Source of the DNA: Zunongwangia profunda SM-A87
GTDB lineage: Bacteria > Bacteroidota > Bacteroidia > Flavobacteriales > Flavobacteriaceae
Direction of reading: 5' to 3'
DNA length: 64,000 nucleotides
Assembly: GCF_000023465.1 (NCBI RefSeq)
Contig: NC_014041.1
Span: 62,001 to 126,000 of the forward strand
In this document: positions 42,640 to 52,117 of the stretch, in pieces
Layout of the letters: each line of letters begins with the position of its first letter
Position numbering within the stretch: the first letter of the stretch is position 1
The notes under the pieces: model-generated
Seen by the model: only the letters and a program-made list of their open reading frames with translations
Told to the model about the DNA's origin: nothing
The model's database searches: none
Translations under genes and position numbers: made by a program

Positions 42640-43626
42640 TTATCTCTGAAGCAGTTTTGCGGCATACTTTGCAAAATAAGTCGAGATAAAATCGGCACCC
42701 GCTCTTTTGATAGCGGTAAGCTGTTCCATTACTACCGCATCATGATCTAACCATCCTTTCTCAGCAGCAGCTTTAATCATGGAATATTCACCGCTTACCT
42801 GATAAACCGAAATAGGTACATTTACATTATTTTTTAAATCCCTAACAATATCCAGATAGCATAATCCTGGTTTTACCATGACGATATCGGCGCCTTCATC
42901 GATATCCATTAAGGTTTCCCGAATGGCTTCGTCACGATTAGAAGGATCCATTTGGTAGGTTTTTTTATCTTTTGGGATATCCTGAGCGTCTACCGGAGCC
43001 GAATCTAACGCATCTCTAAAGGGGCCATAAAATGCCGAAGCATATTTAGCGCTATAGCTCATAATACCCGTGTTAAAAAAGCTATTTTGTTCCAGGATAT
43101 TTCGCATCGCTAAAATGCGCCCATCCATCATGTCGCTTGGTGCTACGAAATCGGCTCCCGCTTCGGCATGAGATAATGCCATTTTTGCTAAAACTTCAAC
43201 AGAGGGATCATTTAAAACCTCTCCGTTTTCGATGATGCCATCGTGACCAAATTCGCTGTAAGGATCCAGGGCAACATCGGTCATTACGATCATCTCGGGA
43301 AGTGTTTCTTTTACAGCTTTAATGGCGCGTTGCATTAATCCGTTTGGATTTATAGCTTCAGTTCCCCGATTGTCTTTTAGTTTTGCTTCAACTTTTACGA
43401 AGAGTAAAACCGATTTAATCCCTAAACTCCATAATTCCTGTACTTCATTTTTTAATAGATCAAGGCTATACCGGTAATATCCCGGCATCGAGGCAATTTC
43501 CTGTTTAATTCCGCTGCCTTCCACCACAAATAACGGTGCCTGAAAATCATCAGGAGTTACCAGGCTTTCTCTCACTAAGCTACGTATAGCTTCATTTGTT
43601 CTTAATCTTCGGTTTCTTTTAAGCAT
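42640..43626 (-). CDS. hemB: Porphobilinogen synthase (delta-aminolevulinate dehydratase)
   Basis: Condenses two 5-aminolevulinate into porphobilinogen. The 328-residue protein has the Schiff-base regions 'ADFVAPSDMMDGRILAMRN' and 'GADIVMVKPGLCYLDIVRDL' with the active-site lysine. The metal loop reads 'TDVALDPYSEFGHDG' with no Cys triad, so it should be a Mg/K-type rather than Zn-type enzyme. It is the last gene of the minus-strand heme set and is separated from hemF by a broken four-helix-bundle gene. A strong terminator follows. Confidence 0.96.
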   Translation of the reverse strand: MLKRNRRLRTNEAIRSLVRESLVTPDDFQAPLFVVEGSGIKQEIASMPGYYRYSLDLLKNEVQELWSLGIKSVLLFVKVEAKLKDNRGTEAINPNGLMQRAIKAVKETLPEMIVMTDVALDPYSEFGHDGIIENGEVLNDPSVEVLAKMALSHAEAGADFVAPSDMMDGRILAMRNILEQNSFFNTGIMSYSAKYASAFYGPFRDALDSAPVDAQDIPKDKKTYQMDPSNRDEAIRETLMDIDEGADIVMVKPGLCYLDIVRDLKNNVNVPISVYQVSGEYSMIKAAAEKGWLDHDAVVMEQLTAIKRAGADFISTYFAKYAAKLLQR

Positions 43627-43664
43627 AATGTTATTTTAAGCACAAAGCTTTCAGCGATTAGCTG

Positions 43665-44019
43665 TTAGCTTACATTTAAAGTTTTAATAAGAGCACTAAG
43701 CATTTTTCTTGATTTCTTGAGTTTGAATTTAAAGTATTTCAAATTCTTCAGGACTAATAAAATTAAGGTCTTTACTTAGTAAAATTTGATATTCTAATTC
43801 GTTTGCAGAGCCAAATGAAATGTATAGAAATCTGGCAAAATCTTTATCAGATTTTCTCCCACATCCTTCAGCTATGTGTGTTGCGATTGATCTTGATAAC
43901 CGTTTTATTTGGCTAACAAGATTGAAAATTTCTTCTTTTGGATATTTTGCAGAGAGCTTGTATACATCCAAAGTTAACTGATGTGCTTTTTGCCAAACCA
44001 AATATTTATAGTCTTTCAT
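43665..44019 (-). pseudogene. Disrupted four-helix-bundle (23S rRNA IVP/Avd-like) gene
   Basis: The intact frame (43729-44019) gives 96 residues: 'KDYKYLVWQKAHQLTLDVYK', 'LSRSIATHIAEGCGRKSDKD' and 'FLYISFGSANELEYQILLSK', the same family as the gene at 32676. It stops after 'PEEFEIL'. Past the TAA the same frame continues 'IQTQEIKK', then one extra A in an A-run shifts to a frame reading 'MLSALIKTLNVS' and stop at 43665. With those two lesions undone the protein has about 118 residues, the usual length. It lies between hemF and hemB, flanked by AGCTAA-type repeats. Real decay or a sequencing error are both possible. Confidence 0.75.
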
Positions 44020-44070
44020 CTTTTAAGCTGATTGCTGATAGCTAACTGCTAGTTATGAATTGCAAACTAA

Positions 44071-44982
44071 TTAAACCCACTCCTTTGGTTTTTCCAGCAC
44101 TTCCATAAGTTTTGCTTCTTCGCTACCGGATTGTGGGTGGTGATCGTAGACCCACTGTACATGTGGCGGTAAACTCATTAAAATACTTTCAATGCGGCCA
44201 TTGGTTTTTAGTCCGAATAGCGTTCCTTTATCATGGACCAAATTGAATTCTACATATCGGCCTCGACGAACTTCCTGCCAGTCACGGTGATGTTGGTTGT
44301 ATTCCAAATCTCTTCTCTTTTCAACAATAGGCACATAAGCTTCTAAAAAACTGTTTCCAACTTCAGTGACAAAGTTATACCAGTCGGTAATGCTATGGGA
44401 TTCATTGTCTTTTAGGTAATCAAAGAATAATCCGCCGATTCCCCGTGCTTCATCCCGATGAGCATTCCAGAAATACTCGTCGCATTTTTTCTTGTATTCC
44501 GGGTAAAATTTAGGATCGTGCTTATCACAGGCATTTTTCGAAACTCGATGAAAATGAATAGCATCTTCTTCAAAAAGATAATATGGTGTAAGATCCTGTC
44601 CGCCACCAAACCACTGGTCTAGCGTATTTCCTTCTTTGTCATACATCTCGAAATAGCGCCAGTTGGCATGAACGGTTGGAACCATAGGACTTTTAGGATG
44701 AATCACTAAACTTAAACCACAGGCAAAAAAGTTTACATCACCCACCTTAAAGTATTGTTGCATGGCTGGATTTAAAGGACCGTGTACCGCCGAAATATTT
44801 ACGCCCCCTTTTTCAAAAACATTACCGTTTTCGATCACCCGGGTGCGGCCACCGCCACCTTCTTTGCGTTTCCAAAGATCTTCTTTAAATGTTGCTTTTC
44901 CGTCGATTTCCTCCAGTTTAGACGTGATGGTATCCTGAAGGTTTTGTATATATTGATAAAATTGGTCTTTCATATTAATCAT
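44071..44982 (-). CDS. hemF: Coproporphyrinogen III oxidase, oxygen-dependent
   Basis: Converts coproporphyrinogen III to protoporphyrinogen IX using O2. The 303-residue protein has the HemF core: 'GVNISAVHGPLNP' (about 59-71), 'HPKSPMVPTVHANWRYFEM', 'WFGGGQDLTPYYLFEEDAIH', 'NAHRDEARGIGGLFFDYL' and 'EFNLVHDKGTLFGLKTNGRI'. Start can be Met1 or Met4. Its 5' end overlaps the hypothetical gene by 8 nt. The O2-dependent form, with a HemJ-type protein nearby, means a standard aerobic protoporphyrin route. Confidence 0.96.
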   Translation of the reverse strand: MINMKDQFYQYIQNLQDTITSKLEEIDGKATFKEDLWKRKEGGGGRTRVIENGNVFEKGGVNISAVHGPLNPAMQQYFKVGDVNFFACGLSLVIHPKSPMVPTVHANWRYFEMYDKEGNTLDQWFGGGQDLTPYYLFEEDAIHFHRVSKNACDKHDPKFYPEYKKKCDEYFWNAHRDEARGIGGLFFDYLKDNESHSITDWYNFVTEVGNSFLEAYVPIVEKRRDLEYNQHHRDWQEVRRGRYVEFNLVHDKGTLFGLKTNGRIESILMSLPPHVQWVYDHHPQSGSEEAKLMEVLEKPKEWV

Positions 44983-45373
44983 CTATCCAACTTCTAGCTT
45001 CATTAATTTTTTGGGTGAGACTAAATGAGAACGTACGACTTACCTCTTGTGCCGCTTTATAAATCAAAAGCGTTTTTTGCGCAAGATCGTTTTGTTTTTC
45101 TTCAGCTTCCAGTCCAATACTGTTTAGTAGAATATCGCCCAGTGCTTCGTAATGCGAAAACTCTAAGTCAAGATTCGCCAAGATCTCCATCAATTTTTCT
45201 TCAGGAAGATTTTCCATTTCATCTAAGCCTATACCTACAGCTTCTTTTAGCTTTCGATCCAGATCGAGCCTAATTTCTTCCCATTCGTCAGGAACATGGC
45301 CCATTTCCATGATCGATCGCAACTGTGCATCTATGCGTTCTTTTTCTTCGTCTCGGTAATTTTTGTTCAGCAT
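44975..45373 (-). CDS. Helical protein of unknown function in the heme operon
   Basis: A 132-residue, acidic, mostly helical protein ('EEKERIDAQLRSIMEMGHVP', 'DEWEEIRLDLDRKLKEA', 'ENLPEEKLMEILANLDLEFS') with no Cys, no signal peptide and no membrane helix. It overlaps hemF by 8 nt and lies 81 nt after the gene at 45455. I do not recognise a family. Tight coupling to hemF suggests a link with heme synthesis or simply operon membership; no sequence evidence chooses between them. Confidence 0.6.
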   Translation of the reverse strand: MLNKNYRDEEKERIDAQLRSIMEMGHVPDEWEEIRLDLDRKLKEAVGIGLDEMENLPEEKLMEILANLDLEFSHYEALGDILLNSIGLEAEEKQNDLAQKTLLIYKAAQEVSRTFSFSLTQKINEARSWIDD

Positions 45374-45454
45374 AATCTAGCTATTTGTATGATCTGCTAT
45401 TGGTAATTATTTCGATTTGCTTTTTTGCCACTTTTATCGATAGATTAACAATAC

Positions 45455-45934
45455 TTAATCCTTTATAAAAACGAGTTGATTTTTATCTAATATCGATAGA
45501 TTTGAAGCATTAATCTTTACTGCGGACTTCATCATATCTTGAAGGTGTTCAACGGCATTTCCTTTAGGATTATTGCTAAAGAGATTTCGTCCCACTTCGT
45601 TGTTATGTAAATCCATTGCCCGTACCAGTGCTTTATTGGGAGCTAGACGCTCGTGTAAATCGGTTATTTTCTTTGCCCAGATTAGTGAGGCTTCGACCGA
45701 GTTATTCTTGTGGAAAATTTTTTCTGCAATCAAAAAATTCCAGTATGCATGTCTAAAAGCATTTTCCCGATTATCCTGATAGTGTTTTCTTCCATACAGC
45801 CGGTCGCAAAGCTTCATTGTTTCTCTAGTGGCGTGATATGTTGGGAAAATATAAAATGGATTGGGCAGGAATAATTGCAGCAGAATAAAAATCTCTTTAA
45901 AATTAAGCCGTTGTATTCTTGCCCAAATAGCCAT
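45455..45934 (-). CDS. His-rich small protein (DUF6973-like), unknown function
   Basis: A 159-residue protein with an amphipathic N-terminus and His/Asn motifs 'DNRENAFRHAYWNFLIAEK' and 'RAMDLHNNEVGRNLF', a pattern I link to DUF6973 proteins of Bacteroidota; the link is from memory. The conserved His/Glu/Asn residues could form a metal or catalytic site resembling phospholipase-like or toxin-like helical enzymes, but this is speculative. It overlaps hemE by one base at 45934 and so is translated with it. Its place between hemE and hemF is the only hint of function. Confidence 0.6.
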   Translation of the reverse strand: MAIWARIQRLNFKEIFILLQLFLPNPFYIFPTYHATRETMKLCDRLYGRKHYQDNRENAFRHAYWNFLIAEKIFHKNNSVEASLIWAKKITDLHERLAPNKALVRAMDLHNNEVGRNLFSNNPKGNAVEHLQDMMKSAVKINASNLSILDKNQLVFIKD

Positions 45935-46962
45935 TATCTGGGTTTGTATTCTTTAACCGCGTCTACAAATGCCTGGGCATTTCTCACCGGAATATCCGGT
46001 AATATCCCATGTCCCAAATTGGCGATATAGCGATCTTTGCCAAATTCGTCGATCATTTGGGTCGTCATTTTCTTAATTTCCTGCGGACTAGAATACAGTC
46101 TTGAAGGATCAAAATTTCCCTGTAGCGTAATCTGCCCACCACTTAAATATCTGGCATTCATTGCAGAACATGTCCAATCTACACCCAAAGCAGCTGCGCC
46201 AGATTGTGACATTTCTTTAAGCGCAAACCAGCAACCTTTACCGTAAGCAATCACCGGAATTTCGTCTTTTAAAGCATCGATAATCTGCTGAATATATTTC
46301 CAGGAATAAGTTTGATAATCTGTTGGTGACAATAAGCCTCCCCAGGAATCAAAAATCTGAATTGCATCTACCCCGGCTTTTACTTTTCCTTTTAGATAAG
46401 AAATCGTGGTATCTGTAATCTTTTGAAGTAAAACCTGTGCAGCGTCCGGCCGTTTAAAACAAAATTCTTTGGCTTTATCGAAGTTTTTAGAACCCTGCCC
46501 CTGTACCAAATAACATAAAATCGTCCAGGGAGAACCGGCAAAACCAATTAAAGGAACTTCGTCATTAAGACGCTGTTTAGTTAATTTTATGGCATCGTAA
46601 ACGTAACCTAATTCCTCGTAGACATCTGGAACGATAATATCATTAACATCAAGAGGGCTACGAACCGGATTTGGTAAAAATGGACCAACACCTGGTTTCA
46701 TTTCGATTTCTACGTTCATCGCCTGTGGTACCACCAAAATATCACTAAACAAAATTGCAGCATCGGTACCTACCTGTTCGATAGGCATCGTGGTAATTTC
46801 TGCAGCCAATTCTGGTGTACGACAACGCGTAAAGAAATCGTATTTTTCCTTTAGCTTCATAAAATCGGGTAAATACCGTCCTGCCTGGCGCATCATCCAA
46901 ACCGGAGGACGTTCTACCGTTTCTCCTTTTAAAGCTCTTAAGAAAAGATCGTTTTTAATCAT
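45934..46962 (-). CDS. hemE: Uroporphyrinogen decarboxylase
   Basis: Removes four carboxyl groups from uroporphyrinogen III to give coproporphyrinogen III. The 342-residue protein has the N-terminal signature '[20 protein letters not shown]' (about 19-38), '[20 protein letters not shown]', the second signature '[20 protein letters not shown]', and 'GNFDPSRLY' late. It follows hemD by 125 nt and overlaps the next gene by one base. All family residues expected in the substrate pocket (Arg, Asp, Tyr) appear present. Confidence 0.97.
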   Translation of the reverse strand: MIKNDLFLRALKGETVERPPVWMMRQAGRYLPDFMKLKEKYDFFTRCRTPELAAEITTMPIEQVGTDAAILFSDILVVPQAMNVEIEMKPGVGPFLPNPVRSPLDVNDIIVPDVYEELGYVYDAIKLTKQRLNDEVPLIGFAGSPWTILCYLVQGQGSKNFDKAKEFCFKRPDAAQVLLQKITDTTISYLKGKVKAGVDAIQIFDSWGGLLSPTDYQTYSWKYIQQIIDALKDEIPVIAYGKGCWFALKEMSQSGAAALGVDWTCSAMNARYLSGGQITLQGNFDPSRLYSSPQEIKKMTTQMIDEFGKDRYIANLGHGILPDIPVRNAQAFVDAVKEYKPR

Positions 46963-47087
46963 GTTTCTATAATTTAACCCTTCTCTTTAGAAGGAAAGAT
47001 TTTACCCTGATATTGGGAGTTTTATTTAAAATGTATTAACAGACCTAAAGATCTGAAATTGCGGTTAGAAGATAATGAATCCTATCT

Positions 47088-47738
47088 TCAACTTTTATTA
47101 TATTTTTTAACCACCTGCACAATTACATTTTCAATGCTTGGCTGATTGGCTATTTTAATATTTTCGGTATGTTTTTTTACTGAATTTGCTGTGGTTGCAC
47201 CAATGCAAAATGCAGTAGCTTCTACTATAGTATTTTTTCTGAAATAACTTTCTACGCCGCTTGGGCTAAAAAATAAAATGCCGTCGAACTCCTGCTTAAA
47301 TTTGGCAAAATTCAGACTTGTTTTATACACCTGAATTTCTTCAAAAGATATCTTATGTTGTTTTAACTGAAGGGGCAGCTCTTCCCGGCGTTTATTTCCA
47401 CAGAAAAAAATAAAATGCTTATCTCGATGATTTACGATAATTTTTTTAGCTAATGCCAAAGCATTGTCAGCAACTTCAACAACCTCAATATCATTTTTTT
47501 GAAGTAATGCAGCGGTTTTAGAGCCTACTACAAATGCCTTTTTGATCCTTATTTTTTCCTGAATAGCTTTAAATGCATTCTTACTCGTAATAATTGCATT
47601 TTCTGCAAGGTCGATATTTGATGATATTGGGAGGAATTCTATATTTATAGCGTTGTATTCCACCAAACCAATCTTAGCCCCAAGCAGTAAGTGCTTTTGT
47701 GTCGCAGTAAGTTTTTTTGTAGAAAGTACAGTGGCCAT
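47088..47738 (-). CDS. hemD: Uroporphyrinogen III synthase
   Basis: Cyclises hydroxymethylbilane with inversion of ring D. HemD sequences are very divergent; the call rests on length (216 residues), the two-domain alpha/beta look, 'ENAIITSKNAFKAIQEKI' and 'FVVGSKTAALLQKNDIEVVE' in domain 1, 'ILFFSPSGVESYFRKNTI' and 'AFCIGATTANSVKKH' in domain 2, and its place 5 nt after hemC. These motifs ('T/S-S-K/P-N/S-A/G') are typical of the family. No other function fits. Confidence 0.92.
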   Translation of the reverse strand: MATVLSTKKLTATQKHLLLGAKIGLVEYNAINIEFLPISSNIDLAENAIITSKNAFKAIQEKIRIKKAFVVGSKTAALLQKNDIEVVEVADNALALAKKIIVNHRDKHFIFFCGNKRREELPLQLKQHKISFEEIQVYKTSLNFAKFKQEFDGILFFSPSGVESYFRKNTIVEATAFCIGATTANSVKKHTENIKIANQPSIENVIVQVVKKYNKS

Positions 47739-47743
47739 AAGCC

Positions 47744-48658
47744 TTAGTTTAAAACAGTCTTGATTTGCTTCATCAGTTTGGCACCGCCTTTGGCAAGAAT
47801 TTCTTTAGCACAAAATTTACCAAATTCAGCAACATTATCAGCAGCGATTCTTTTTTCAACTTCTATTTTTTGCGAGCCGTCTAAACTAAAAAGGGCTCCC
47901 TTAAAGTGTAGAATATTATCGTTATCGATTTTAGCTAAAGCTCCAATCGGTGCGGTGCAACCTCCTTCTAATGTTCTTAAAAATTCACGTTCCACATGCA
48001 CTTCAAGATCGGTTTGGTAATGATTTAAAGCACCAATTGCTGTTCTGGTAAATTCATCTTTTTCTAAGGCAACCACCAACATTGCTCCTTGTGCAGGTGC
48101 GGGAATCATCCAATCCAGATCGATAAAATTTTCAGGTTTTATTTCGATTCGTTCCAAACCGGCAGCGGCAAAAATAGCCCCATTCCAGTTACTGTCTTCC
48201 AACTTTTGCATGCGGGTATTTACATTGCCACGAAGATCTACCACTTCATGAGTTGGGTAGCGATGTAACCATTGCGATTTTCTTCGTAAGCTTCCGGTAG
48301 CAATTGTTCCTTGAGCATCTAAAAAATCTGTGCCTTTATGAATAAGGATATCTTTGGTATTGGCACGTTTTAAAACCGCAGCTTCTACAATGCCTTTGGG
48401 TAGTGCCGTAGGGACATCTTTCATAGAATGTACAGCGATATCTACTTTGCCGGTGAGCATGGCAATATCCAGGGTTTTGGTAAAAATTCCGGTAATTCCC
48501 ATTTCGTAAAGCGGAACATCCAGATTGAGATCTCCGGTAGATTTTACGGGAACAAGTTCGGTTTGATGCCCTAGTTTTTCCAGTGCGGATTGTACGGTTT
48601 TTGCCTGCCACAAGGCCAGCTCGCTGTCTCGTGTTCCTATGCGTATCACTTTGTTCAT
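47744..48658 (-). CDS. hemC: Hydroxymethylbilane synthase (porphobilinogen deaminase)
   Basis: Polymerises four porphobilinogens into hydroxymethylbilane. The 304-residue protein has 'IRIGTRDSELALWQAKTV' at the start, 'AVHSMKDVPTALP', 'LRRKSQWLHRYPTHEVVDLR' and the dipyrromethane-cofactor loop 'LEGGCTAPIGALA' with Cys234. All Arg residues of the substrate site are in the 'RGNVNTR' region. It overlaps hemA by 4 nt and is followed by hemD 5 nt later. Confidence 0.97.
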   Translation of the reverse strand: MNKVIRIGTRDSELALWQAKTVQSALEKLGHQTELVPVKSTGDLNLDVPLYEMGITGIFTKTLDIAMLTGKVDIAVHSMKDVPTALPKGIVEAAVLKRANTKDILIHKGTDFLDAQGTIATGSLRRKSQWLHRYPTHEVVDLRGNVNTRMQKLEDSNWNGAIFAAAGLERIEIKPENFIDLDWMIPAPAQGAMLVVALEKDEFTRTAIGALNHYQTDLEVHVEREFLRTLEGGCTAPIGALAKIDNDNILHFKGALFSLDGSQKIEVEKRIAADNVAEFGKFCAKEILAKGGAKLMKQIKTVLN

Positions 48659-49908
48659 CGTACTTGTTCTTCTAACTGAAAGACTTTTTGGATAAGCTCT
48701 AAGCTTTCGTCGGTAGTATTACTATCTTCTTTAAGATGATTGGCAAAGTGCTTCATGATCTTTTGAATAATCCTGTTGCTTACGATTTCTGCCTGCTCAT
48801 CATTAAAGTCGGCTATTTTTTTACGCTGAAAATCAAGTTCAGCGTCTTTCATCATTCGTAGTTTTTTCTTCAGGGCTTTAATGGTTGGTGCAAATTTGCG
48901 GGTTTCAAGCCATTTGTTAAATTCACCTTCCACTTCAATAATAATCGCTTCAGCTTCGGGAATAAACTTTTTACGACGTTGAAGGGTACCATCGGTAATT
49001 TGAGAAAGATGATCTAAATGCACCAATCTTACATTATCCAGCTCTTCCACATCTTCAGCCACATTTTTTGGGATAGAAAGATCCAAGATCAACAAATCTT
49101 TCTTGCAGTATAAAAGTTCCTTACTAATTGTTGGATTTTGTGCGCCAGTGGCTACTATAAGCACATCGGTGTTTCTAATTTCTGCCTGTAAATCGGCATA
49201 ATCTTTAACCGTTAAACTAAACTTTCCGGCAATTTTTTCAGCCTTATCTTTAGTTCGGTTAATTAAAGTGATGTGCTTATTTTGGGTGTGTTTTATTAGG
49301 TTTTCACAGGTATTTCGGCCAATTTTACCGGTTCCGAAGAGTAAAATATTTTTGTTAGAAATATCCGCTACATTTTTTAATATATACTGAACGGAAGCAA
49401 AAGATACAGAGGTTGCTCCTGAAGAGATCTCGGTTTCGTTTTTAATGCGTTTACTCGCCTGTATAACCGCATTTACCAAACGCTCTGTAAAGGCATTGGA
49501 TAGGCCTATTTTTTTAGATTGTGCAAAAGCAATTCGAAGCTGACTTATAATCTCAAAATCACCAAGAATCTGGCTATCTAAACCGGTGCCCACTCTAAAC
49601 ATATGAGAGATAGCCTGCCTGTTTTTATAAACATAGGCTACTTTCTCAAATTCTTCAACAGTACCATGAGTGTGCTCACATAAGAGTTTAATAAGTTGAA
49701 AAGGATGTGCGGCAAAGCCATATACCTCTGTACGATTACAAGTTGAGGTGGCCAAAACTCCATCTATACCTTCATACTTCGCCTGCTCTAACAATTTGGT
49801 TTTAGCTTCTTCGGTAAGACTAAAATGTCCTCTAATTTCAGCATCTGCCTTCTTATAGCTTAAACCAATAATGTAAAAATGTCTTCCTTTAGAAATCGAA
49901 CTTTCCAT
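48655..49908 (-). CDS. hemA: Glutamyl-tRNA reductase
   Basis: First committed step of C5 heme synthesis: reduces glutamyl-tRNA to glutamate-1-semialdehyde. The 417-residue protein has the catalytic Cys57 in 'LATSTCNRTEVYGF', 'FRVGTGLDSQILGDFEIISQ', the NADPH domain 'NILLFGTGKIGRNTCENL' and the C-terminal dimerisation helices. It is the first gene of the minus-strand heme operon and faces the AraC-type regulator across 201 nt. No hemL (the next enzyme) is found in this window. Confidence 0.97.
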   Translation of the reverse strand: MESSISKGRHFYIIGLSYKKADAEIRGHFSLTEEAKTKLLEQAKYEGIDGVLATSTCNRTEVYGFAAHPFQLIKLLCEHTHGTVEEFEKVAYVYKNRQAISHMFRVGTGLDSQILGDFEIISQLRIAFAQSKKIGLSNAFTERLVNAVIQASKRIKNETEISSGATSVSFASVQYILKNVADISNKNILLFGTGKIGRNTCENLIKHTQNKHITLINRTKDKAEKIAGKFSLTVKDYADLQAEIRNTDVLIVATGAQNPTISKELLYCKKDLLILDLSIPKNVAEDVEELDNVRLVHLDHLSQITDGTLQRRKKFIPEAEAIIIEVEGEFNKWLETRKFAPTIKALKKKLRMMKDAELDFQRKKIADFNDEQAEIVSNRIIQKIMKHFANHLKEDSNTTDESLELIQKVFQLEEQVR

Positions 49909-49929
49909 GAACTTTTAGGGATTGCGAGG

Positions 49930-49937
49930 CAAAATTA
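49930..49937 (-). promoter_or_regulatory. TAATTTTG -7 box of the hemA operon
   Basis: A perfect TAnnTTTG on the minus strand, 21 nt before the hemA ATG at 49908. No good -33 was found. Confidence 0.45.
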
Positions 49938-50032
49938 AATTATTGTTAACGTAAAAAATAACGCTGAAAGTACTATTTGTGTCGCTAACAGGGATTTTAG
50001 TATATTTATAGCTGTAAATGCTTGAAATAGCA

Positions 50033-50040
50033 TAGTTTTG
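50033..50040 (+). promoter_or_regulatory. TAGTTTTG -7 box of the AraC gene
   Basis: A perfect TAnnTTTG in the hemA/araC divergent region, 69 nt before the AraC ATG at 50110. The -33 is weak. Confidence 0.45.
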
Positions 50041-50109
50041 TAGTAATAACAAATGATTAGAATAGGTTAGTTTAGATTGTTTCTAAATAAATAACAGGGT
50101 TTTTAAAAG

Positions 50110-51006
50110 ATGGAAGAGGTAAAAAATATCGCTGTAGGTATTACAGAAGAGACTAAAGTAGAAGACGGCTTTTATATTTTCAAGTTTCAGAACGAAACCT
50201 CTGATAAACAGATTGTTGAGCGGGAGGTGGATGTTAGTTTTATTCAGTTTCACTTTAATGTAAAAGGAGAAAGTAAATTCTTATTTAACAGGGGACGTTA
50301 CGAACTGCCTTTAGCTGAAGAGAAATCACTTATTTTATATAATCCGCAGCTAAATTTGCCGCTAAACCTGGTTTTAGGACCTAAATCCTGGTTGATATCA
50401 CTGGTGATTTCTATTAAAAAATTTCATGCCTTATTTTCTGAAGAGGCAAATTACATTTCCTTTTTAAGCACTGAGAATAAAGATAAAAAGTATTATAAGG
50501 ATTCTCCAATTTCCCCTTCCATGGCCATTGCGTTGAATCAGGTGATGAATTTTAATCTTACCCCAACTATTAAAAACCTTTATTTTAAAGCCAAGGCCTA
50601 CGAATTACTAAGCTTATATTTTAATAGAGCAGAAGATGCTAATATAGAGCAATGCCCATTTTTAAGTGATGAAGAAAATATCCTGAAAATTAGAAGAGCT
50701 AAAGATATTGTGATTGCAAGAATGGCTGAGCCGCCATCGCTGCAGGAGCTATCAGATGAAATTAATTTAAGTCTTAAAAAGTTAAAGGAAGGATTTAAGC
50801 AAATTTATGGAGATTCTGTTTATAGTTTTCTTTTTGATTATAAAATGGAATATGCACGAAAATTACTGGATAGCGGCGAGTACAATGTTAATGAAGTTGG
50901 TTTAAAAGTTGGCTACAGCACAGCAAGTCATTTTATTGCGGCATTTAAAAAGAAATTTGGAACAACACCTAAAAAATATCTGATGTCTTTACCGGCAACG
51001 CATTAA
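50110..51006 (+). CDS. AraC family transcriptional regulator
   Basis: A 298-residue regulator with an N-terminal sensor part (about 1-185) of unknown ligand and a C-terminal AraC-type double helix-turn-helix (about 195-295): 'MAEPPSLQELSDEINLSLKK', 'FKQIYGDSVYSFLFDYKMEY', 'VGLKVGYSTASHFIAAFKKK' and 'FGTTPKKYL'. It is divergent from hemA with a shared 201-nt control region, and hemH lies further downstream on its strand. Regulation of the heme genes is therefore the simplest guess, but no operator sequence was identified. Confidence 0.92.
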   Translation: MEEVKNIAVGITEETKVEDGFYIFKFQNETSDKQIVEREVDVSFIQFHFNVKGESKFLFNRGRYELPLAEEKSLILYNPQLNLPLNLVLGPKSWLISLVISIKKFHALFSEEANYISFLSTENKDKKYYKDSPISPSMAIALNQVMNFNLTPTIKNLYFKAKAYELLSLYFNRAEDANIEQCPFLSDEENILKIRRAKDIVIARMAEPPSLQELSDEINLSLKKLKEGFKQIYGDSVYSFLFDYKMEYARKLLDSGEYNVNEVGLKVGYSTASHFIAAFKKKFGTTPKKYLMSLPATH

Positions 51007-51193
51007 TTTTAAATGTTTCAAGAAAGTAGACTTTTTTAATTTGAAAATGCGATGATGTGCAGATTTAAAGTCAAGATACAGGACACAAGAATCAAGATAA
51101 AAATGTTGAATTCTGATTTTTTATTTAATTTTAGCTGAAAGCTAATTGCTAAATGCTCTTTAAAAACCATCAACTATAAGTTTTTACTACCAT

Positions 51194-51913
51194 ATGAAAC
51201 ATCAAAAATTGTTACTTATACTGCTGTTTATCTTTTGTTTTAGCATGGCCAATGCGCAGCAAAACATATCTGTTTTCTATAAAACTGCGGGGTTTAAACA
51301 TGAGTCAATTCCCACCGGTATTCAAGCTTTAAAAGAAATTGCAGCCGATAATGGCTGGAAGGTTATTGCGACTGATGATGCTGAAAAATTCGTTTCAGAA
51401 TTATCAAATATCGATGCAGTGATTTTCTTAAGTACCACCGGTGATATTTTTACAGAGGATCAACAGGAAAAATTCACAAACTATATAGAAAATGGTGGGA
51501 ATTTCTTCGGAATCCATGCTGCATCTGATACCGAATACGACTGGCCATGGTACGGAAAATTTATAGGGGCTTATTTTGAAAGTCATCCACGTACCCAGGA
51601 AGCTACCGTAATCGTAGAGAAACCTAAAAATCATATGGTCGCTCATCTTCCTAAAAGATGGACGCGTACTGATGAGTGGTATAATTTCAAAAATATAAAC
51701 TCGAATATTCAGGTGTTGCTCACCCTCGACGAAACTTCATATGAAGGCGGTAAAAATGGCGATTTTCATCCACACGCCTGGTATCAGGAATTTGAGGGTG
51801 GCTCAAAAATGGTCTATACGGGCGGAGGACATACTAAAGAGTCTTATGCAGAACCTCTCTTTAGGGAACACTTAAAACGTTGCATTCAGTTTTTACTAGA
51901 TAAACGGGATTAA
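51194..51913 (+). CDS. Secreted ThuA-like family protein
   Basis: A 239-residue protein of the ThuA (trehalose utilisation) family, a glutamine-amidotransferase-like fold. A signal peptide ('LLILLFIFCFSMANAQQ', cleavage near residue 21) is followed by 'VFYKTAGFKHESIPTGIQAL', 'VIFLSTTGDIFTEDQQEKF', 'GGNFFGIHAASDTEYDWPWY' and 'HAWYQEFEGGSKMVYTGGGH'. Biochemical function in this family is largely unknown; some are linked to glycan metabolism. It is on the plus strand between AraC and hemH. The gap 51007-51193 contains AGCTGAAAGCTAATTGC-type repeat words and no gene. Confidence 0.87.
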   Translation: MKHQKLLLILLFIFCFSMANAQQNISVFYKTAGFKHESIPTGIQALKEIAADNGWKVIATDDAEKFVSELSNIDAVIFLSTTGDIFTEDQQEKFTNYIENGGNFFGIHAASDTEYDWPWYGKFIGAYFESHPRTQEATVIVEKPKNHMVAHLPKRWTRTDEWYNFKNINSNIQVLLTLDETSYEGGKNGDFHPHAWYQEFEGGSKMVYTGGGHTKESYAEPLFREHLKRCIQFLLDKRD

Positions 51914-52069
51914 ATGCCCTTATCCCTATGGCACCTCTCTTAAAATATCAAGTATCGTTTAAAGGGCAGCGAATGAGAAAGTGCATTGAGAGTTCAACAC
52001 TTTAGAACTGACTTTAGTAAGCAAAATTTTAGCTATTGTTTAATAAAAAAGTATAATACTAATTTATAG

Positions 52070-52096
52070 TTGAACAAATTTATAGGCTTAACTTTG
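52070..52096 (+). promoter_or_regulatory. Promoter of hemH
   Basis: TTG (52070-52072), 16 nt, TAACTTTG (52089-52096), 21 nt before the hemH ATG at 52118. It fits the flavobacterial consensus, with a slightly short spacer. The rest of 51914-52069 shows no gene. Confidence 0.6.
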
Positions 52097-52117
52097 TAGT
52101 TGTAAAAACAGAAAGAC

